Shown here one piece after another: positions 60,771 to 64,000 of a stretch of 64,000 bases of DNA (positions are counted from its first letter, which is position 1; each line of letters begins with the position of its first letter). This DNA is from Aquatica leii (Eukaryota > Arthropoda > Insecta > Coleoptera > Lampyridae). Made by a program: the position numbers and the translations under genes. Location: positions 73,784,520 through 73,848,519 of the forward strand of contig CM069432.1 in the NCBI GenBank assembly GCA_035610365.1. The letters are read 5' to 3'. The notes beneath the pieces were generated by a model. That model did no database searches. It was not told the origin of the DNA and saw only the letters and a program-made list of their open reading frames with translations.

Positions 60771-61002
60771 CATTGCTAAAAACAACAATAGTTTTATTTC
60801 CTTTCAGTCGGTCTGCAAACGAAGTTTCATAATTTGTTTTGACAGTTTTTGCGCAGTTGTCAACATAAACGTTAAACCGTTTTTGTGAGATTTTGAGAAT
60901 TTGGGGGCTTCGCAGTTCCTGTTCGAGCAATAAAATATTATATTCAATTTGTTCTTGTGTAAGTTGGGCTTTTTTTCCTCGTGGATTTTTAAAACCCCCG
61001 TT
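60771..61002 (-). CDS. Unrecognised open exon with strong splice donor
   Basis: Minus-strand stretch open for 77 codons after a TGA at 61005-61003. It reads KKAQLTQEQIEYNILLLEQE, LKISQKRFNVYVDNCAKTV and SFADRLKGNKTIVVFSNG. It ends at a consensus donor (AATG|GTAAGA, GT at 60770-60769). It has no ATG, so it is internal or begins at an unseen acceptor (for example CACGAG near 60,980). The first half looks like an amphipathic helix. Composition is clearly less AT-rich than the flanks. I do not recognise the family. Its 3' side borders repeat R, so it could belong to a mobile element. Confidence 0.45.
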
Positions 61003-61178
61003 TCACTCGCGTTTAAAAATGCCTACTCGTGAAAAAAAAAAAACGATCAATTTACACAAGAACACGTTAAATAAATAGCTATTTCCATTTCTCATTCAAA
61101 CTTTGTAGATTCATTTTGACTAAATGATTATTTCTAAGTTTAGTATATATAAGTTTCAGAAAAAATCAATTTAAAAAA

Positions 61179-61230
61179 ATCGATTATTGTGCCATCAATT
61201 TTTCTCTAGATTGATTTTTGGCGCATCGAT
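61179..61230. repeat. Imperfect 52-bp palindrome
   Basis: ATCGATTATTGTGCCATCAA on the left pairs imperfectly with ATTGATTTTTGGCGCATCGA on the right, around a TCTAGA-containing centre. A short inverted sequence between the open exon and the Tigger element. Confidence 0.55.
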
Positions 61231-61344
61231 TATAAACGAATCGCAAAACCGATCTTTTTCAAGAAAAACTACAATATTATTAGTTATCAATAAAATTTGG
61301 TTTTTTGATTTGAAGTTTGAAGAAATTAGAGAGTAAATGTAGTA

Positions 61345-63135
61345 CAGTAGCCTCCTGATTATCCAGATCCCGACTAGCAGAAACGTCGGATTATCCGAAA
61401 CAAACTGAACTTTTGAACCCGCCGAAACCGAAACGAAACAAATTTAGACAAAACATCTGGTCGGTCATTTCGTTGAAAACATCGGGAAACCCAAAAATAA
61501 TTAATAAAAATTTGACTGCTTATGAGGGCCAATTATACTTCCACTCTACAAACATGAGTCATCTCTTTTCATAAAATGTTCTTTTTGGACTTTATACAAA
61601 AGGTCTTTGTAAATGGTTTATTATTATTACTTTTCTCAACATTTAGAACAAAACATTCAGTTCTAAATACGCCACTGTCAACATGAGTAACATAATAAAA
61701 AAGCGGAAACGTGTTGTTGCTGTGCAACAAAAATTAACTGCAATTAAACGGTTTCATAAAGGAAAATCCTTGAAAAGTGTTGCCAAGGATTATGGTGTAG
61801 GTATAAGCACGGTTTTCAAATAGAAAAAAAATCGACAGGAAATTGAACAATGGTGTAGTGTACTAGCCTCCTCAACATCAAAGCCAGAATTCTATAAAAC
61901 AGGGCGAATACAATAAAATTGACGAGACATTGTGTTTATGGTTTACTCAACAACGCGACCGTGTAATCTCAGGCCTTATATTACAGCAAAAAACAATTGA
62001 AATCGGTGAAAATCTTCTTGTAACCGAAGCTTCTGATGATACATTTATAGCAAGCGGCGGCTGGTTATTGAGATAGAAAAACCGCCACGACGTAAGTTAA
62101 CTAAATATTTGCGGTAAAAAATTGTGTGCTAATCAAACCGAAGTTGAAAATTGTAAACAAAAGTTTAAGCAACTCATAGAAGTACAGGAATATACGCCAG
62201 ATCAAATTTATAATAGTGACGAAACTGGTCTCTATTACAAAATGTTACCAAAGAAAACTTTAGCTGGAAGAAATGAACGCTTTGCGGCCGGCTACAAAAA
62301 AAAATAAGGACCGGGTAACAATTTTTGCCTGTTTAATGTGCATTAGCAAATCCGCAAAGCCAAGAGCAAAAGAGTAGACATTGGTAAAAGACTCATAGAT
62401 TGTTTAAAAATAATAAATATAAAGAGGTAATTTATTTGCATGGAATAAAGTGAAAACTACAACGTTACAAAAACTTTAGGCAAAGATACAAAGATACACC
62501 AAGAAGAACTTCCTGTAGACAATGATGATGAAGAAGAAGCTCCGATTCATGAAACGATGAGAAATTTAGATAGTTGGGAAGATATTGGCCCAGAAAAAAT
62601 TAAGGAGTGGATAACATTTGACAAAATAGAACAAGAAGAACTAACTGACGTTGACTTTATTGAACTTGTTAATGAAAGGGATCGTGAAAATACTAGTAAT
62701 AATGAATCAGAAGGTAATGAAGAAAGAGAGAAGAAAATTTTGCACTTTTAAGCTTTTGATGCATTAAACTGAATAAACACAGAATTTTTATATGTAGAGC
62801 AACAGCTTAATACAACACCAAGTGACATCTTTGCTTTTAGCAAAATGAAAACACATTGCTCCAAAAAAAAACGCTTGGATGCAAAATTTAAACAAAGATT
62901 GATTCTTTTTTTTTCACACCACCAAAATAATATACCAATGTACCTATACTGTAGTAAATTTTTTTAAATAGAAACTACTATGTATTTTGTTTTGTTTTTT
63001 GAATAGATACATATTTATGTACCTACATAAATATTTTACGTTTTTATCTCTTTTAGTAAAAACTCCATATTAACCAAAATTGCAGTTATCCGAAAAGCCT
63101 TCGGTCCCGACTTTCGGATAATCGGGAAACTACTG
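61345..63135 (+). mobile_element. Tigger/pogo element, end to end
   Basis: The left end CAGTAGCCTCCTGATTATCC (61345) and the right end, read on the complement from 63135, CAGTAGTTTCCCGATTATCC, are inverted repeats. TA flanks both (61343-61344 and 63136-63137), the pogo/Tigger target duplication. The element is 1,791 bp and contains the transposase pseudogene below. Confidence 0.92.
61683..62935 (+). pseudogene. Tigger-like (pogo, CENP-B-type) transposase remnant
   Basis: ATG at 61683 begins KKRKRVVAVQQKLTAIKRF and continues SLKSVAKDYGVGISTVFK, the psq-type HTH shared with CENP-B. A TAG then interrupts. The second HTH is scrambled by stops (61,860-62,110). The catalytic core resumes in 62,122-62,307 with KFKQLIEVQEYTPDQIYNSD and ETGLYYKMLPKKT, carrying the first catalytic Asp (SDETGL). 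The middle of the catalytic domain is deleted after about 62,340. The acidic C-terminus remains (DNDDEEEAPIHETMRNLDSW, about 62,518-62,577), followed after a stop by EQQLNTTPSDIFAF and a KKRLDAKFKQRLI-like tail. It is inactive. Confidence 0.87.
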
Positions 63136-63139
63136 TAGT

Positions 63140-64000
63140 CCTGTTTATTAGTTGAAATTTGTAATAAAGAATTTTTAAATGACACAGTGAGAAATAATTT
63201 GGAATGAACCTTCACTATATGCTTGTAATTTTATTTATTTTATTTTCATACATAATTATTTCATTCGTGTTCATTCAAATTACAACTATTGCTGTTGAAA
63301 TTCGAATCAGCAATTTGACTGCTATTTTTAAATTTACTTACATTGACACATTCAAAGATAAAAATAAAACCTTGAATGAAATTTGATGAAATTGAACCAA
63401 CAACTTTTAGTGTAGATTTGGGTGTAATCATTATACGTCTTATTACTCGTATTAACTCATTTTGTAATATATTTAAAACAATTGGTTCTTAAAATGAAAT
63501 TTAATGTATGCATTAATTTTCTAATTCCTTTATTATTTCTTGGAAGCAACTACTGAGAAGATTCTAATAACAACTTCTACCCATCTCTAATTTTCTTTAT
63601 GCGTCATACGAACAGTTTTCTACTTTATAACTAAGCTGACATCTGTTTTAAATGTTTTATATTATTACTTCTATCAACGCTCACTACGTATTTGGAATGT
63701 CGCATTCGAACGCGCCCTTAAAGTAACTCCACATTAGATAGTTGATTTTATTACGTTCAAAATAAATAAATGATTATCAACACTTTTGAAGTTAATTACG
63801 TTTTTTAATTGCGTTTATTAGCTTACTACTATTAGTGCATGCATGCATCCATACAAAAAAAAACGAGAATAAAAATCTTATATAAAGTATATGCTGGAAA
63901 TGTTTGCTGTTCTTTTATAATAAACATACCATTGTTTATTATATAAGTTTTTATTTATACTATTTGCAGCAGATACAGTTTTATCAAAAAACCACAAAAC
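63140..64000. other. AT-rich spacer to window end
   Basis: No gene seen. The 60-codon plus frame near 63,204-63,386 starts with a hydrophobic run in AT-rich sequence, which by itself is not evidence of coding. Confidence 0.45.

Noticed and set aside
1..64000. CRISPR arrays, tRNA, rRNA, bacterial operons or riboswitches
   Set aside because: No regularly spaced short repeats, tRNA cloverleaf motifs or rRNA blocks were seen; the window is eukaryotic.

Overview
This is a strongly A+T-rich eukaryotic genomic window, most likely from an arthropod and probably an insect. The evidence is: no bacterial-style gene packing, spliceosomal introns in two coding remnants, and a repeat fauna typical of insects (Tc1, two other mariner/IS630-like elements, Tigger/pogo, hAT, Jockey-type LINE, gypsy/errantivirus-like LTR elements, Penelope-like elements). 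The species cannot be named from the sequence alone. I see no intact conserved host gene, tRNA, rRNA or CRISPR array. Nearly every coding signal is a decayed mobile element.

Layout. 0-6.4 kb: a spliced, frameshifted minus-strand gene of the repetitive insect/cnidarian family with a PIN/FEN-like 'GCDxTS' motif (0-1.9 kb); a broken Tc1 transposase (3.0-3.9 kb); and a minus-strand gypsy-type gag-protease remnant (4.6-6.4 kb). 6.4-11.3 kb: featureless AT-rich DNA. 11.3-15.4 kb: a 4.1-kb non-coding element with terminal motif CCCACAnnrCC and different tandem repeats inside each end; a shorter relative lies at 51.4-53.2 kb. 16.6-16.8 kb: one of three copies of a dispersed repeat (others near 42.0 and 60.6 kb). 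18.8-20.2 kb: a minus-strand Penelope-like element (PLE) split by an insertion that carries a perfect 78-bp-arm palindrome. 20.6-21.5 kb: a foldback element. 23.1-24.9 kb: a possible LTR ending at a TGGCGCCC primer-binding-like site.

27.3-28.0 kb: an IS630/mariner-like DDE pseudogene. 29.8-31.5 kb: an internally deleted LINE. 32.4-33.7 kb: a second PLE (reverse transcriptase, GIY-YIG nuclease, hammerhead-like core). 37.4-38.1 and 41.5-41.8 kb: inverted copies of one MITE family. 42.4-45.5 kb: a hAT element with a perfect 8-bp target duplication, containing a transposase remnant between two inverted pogo-like MITEs. 46.3-49.5 kb: a gypsy integrase remnant, a 2-kb T-rich tract, and a possible polypurine tract and LTR. 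54.0-54.8 kb: a mariner-like fragment followed by an orphan hammerhead-like motif. 56.2-56.7 kb and 60.8-61.0 kb: open, splice-bounded minus-strand exons that I do not recognise; these are the best candidates for non-transposon coding sequence. 61.3-63.1 kb: a Tigger/pogo element complete from inverted repeat to inverted repeat.

The genes do not form a pathway; the region reads as layers of transposon insertion. The most unusual structures are the repeated hammerhead-like cores tied to PLE remnants, the 78-bp palindrome, the two CCCACA-ended elements, the hAT with nested inverted MITEs, and the unassigned exons. All calls come from reading the sequence by eye; family names rest on remembered motifs, not on searches.
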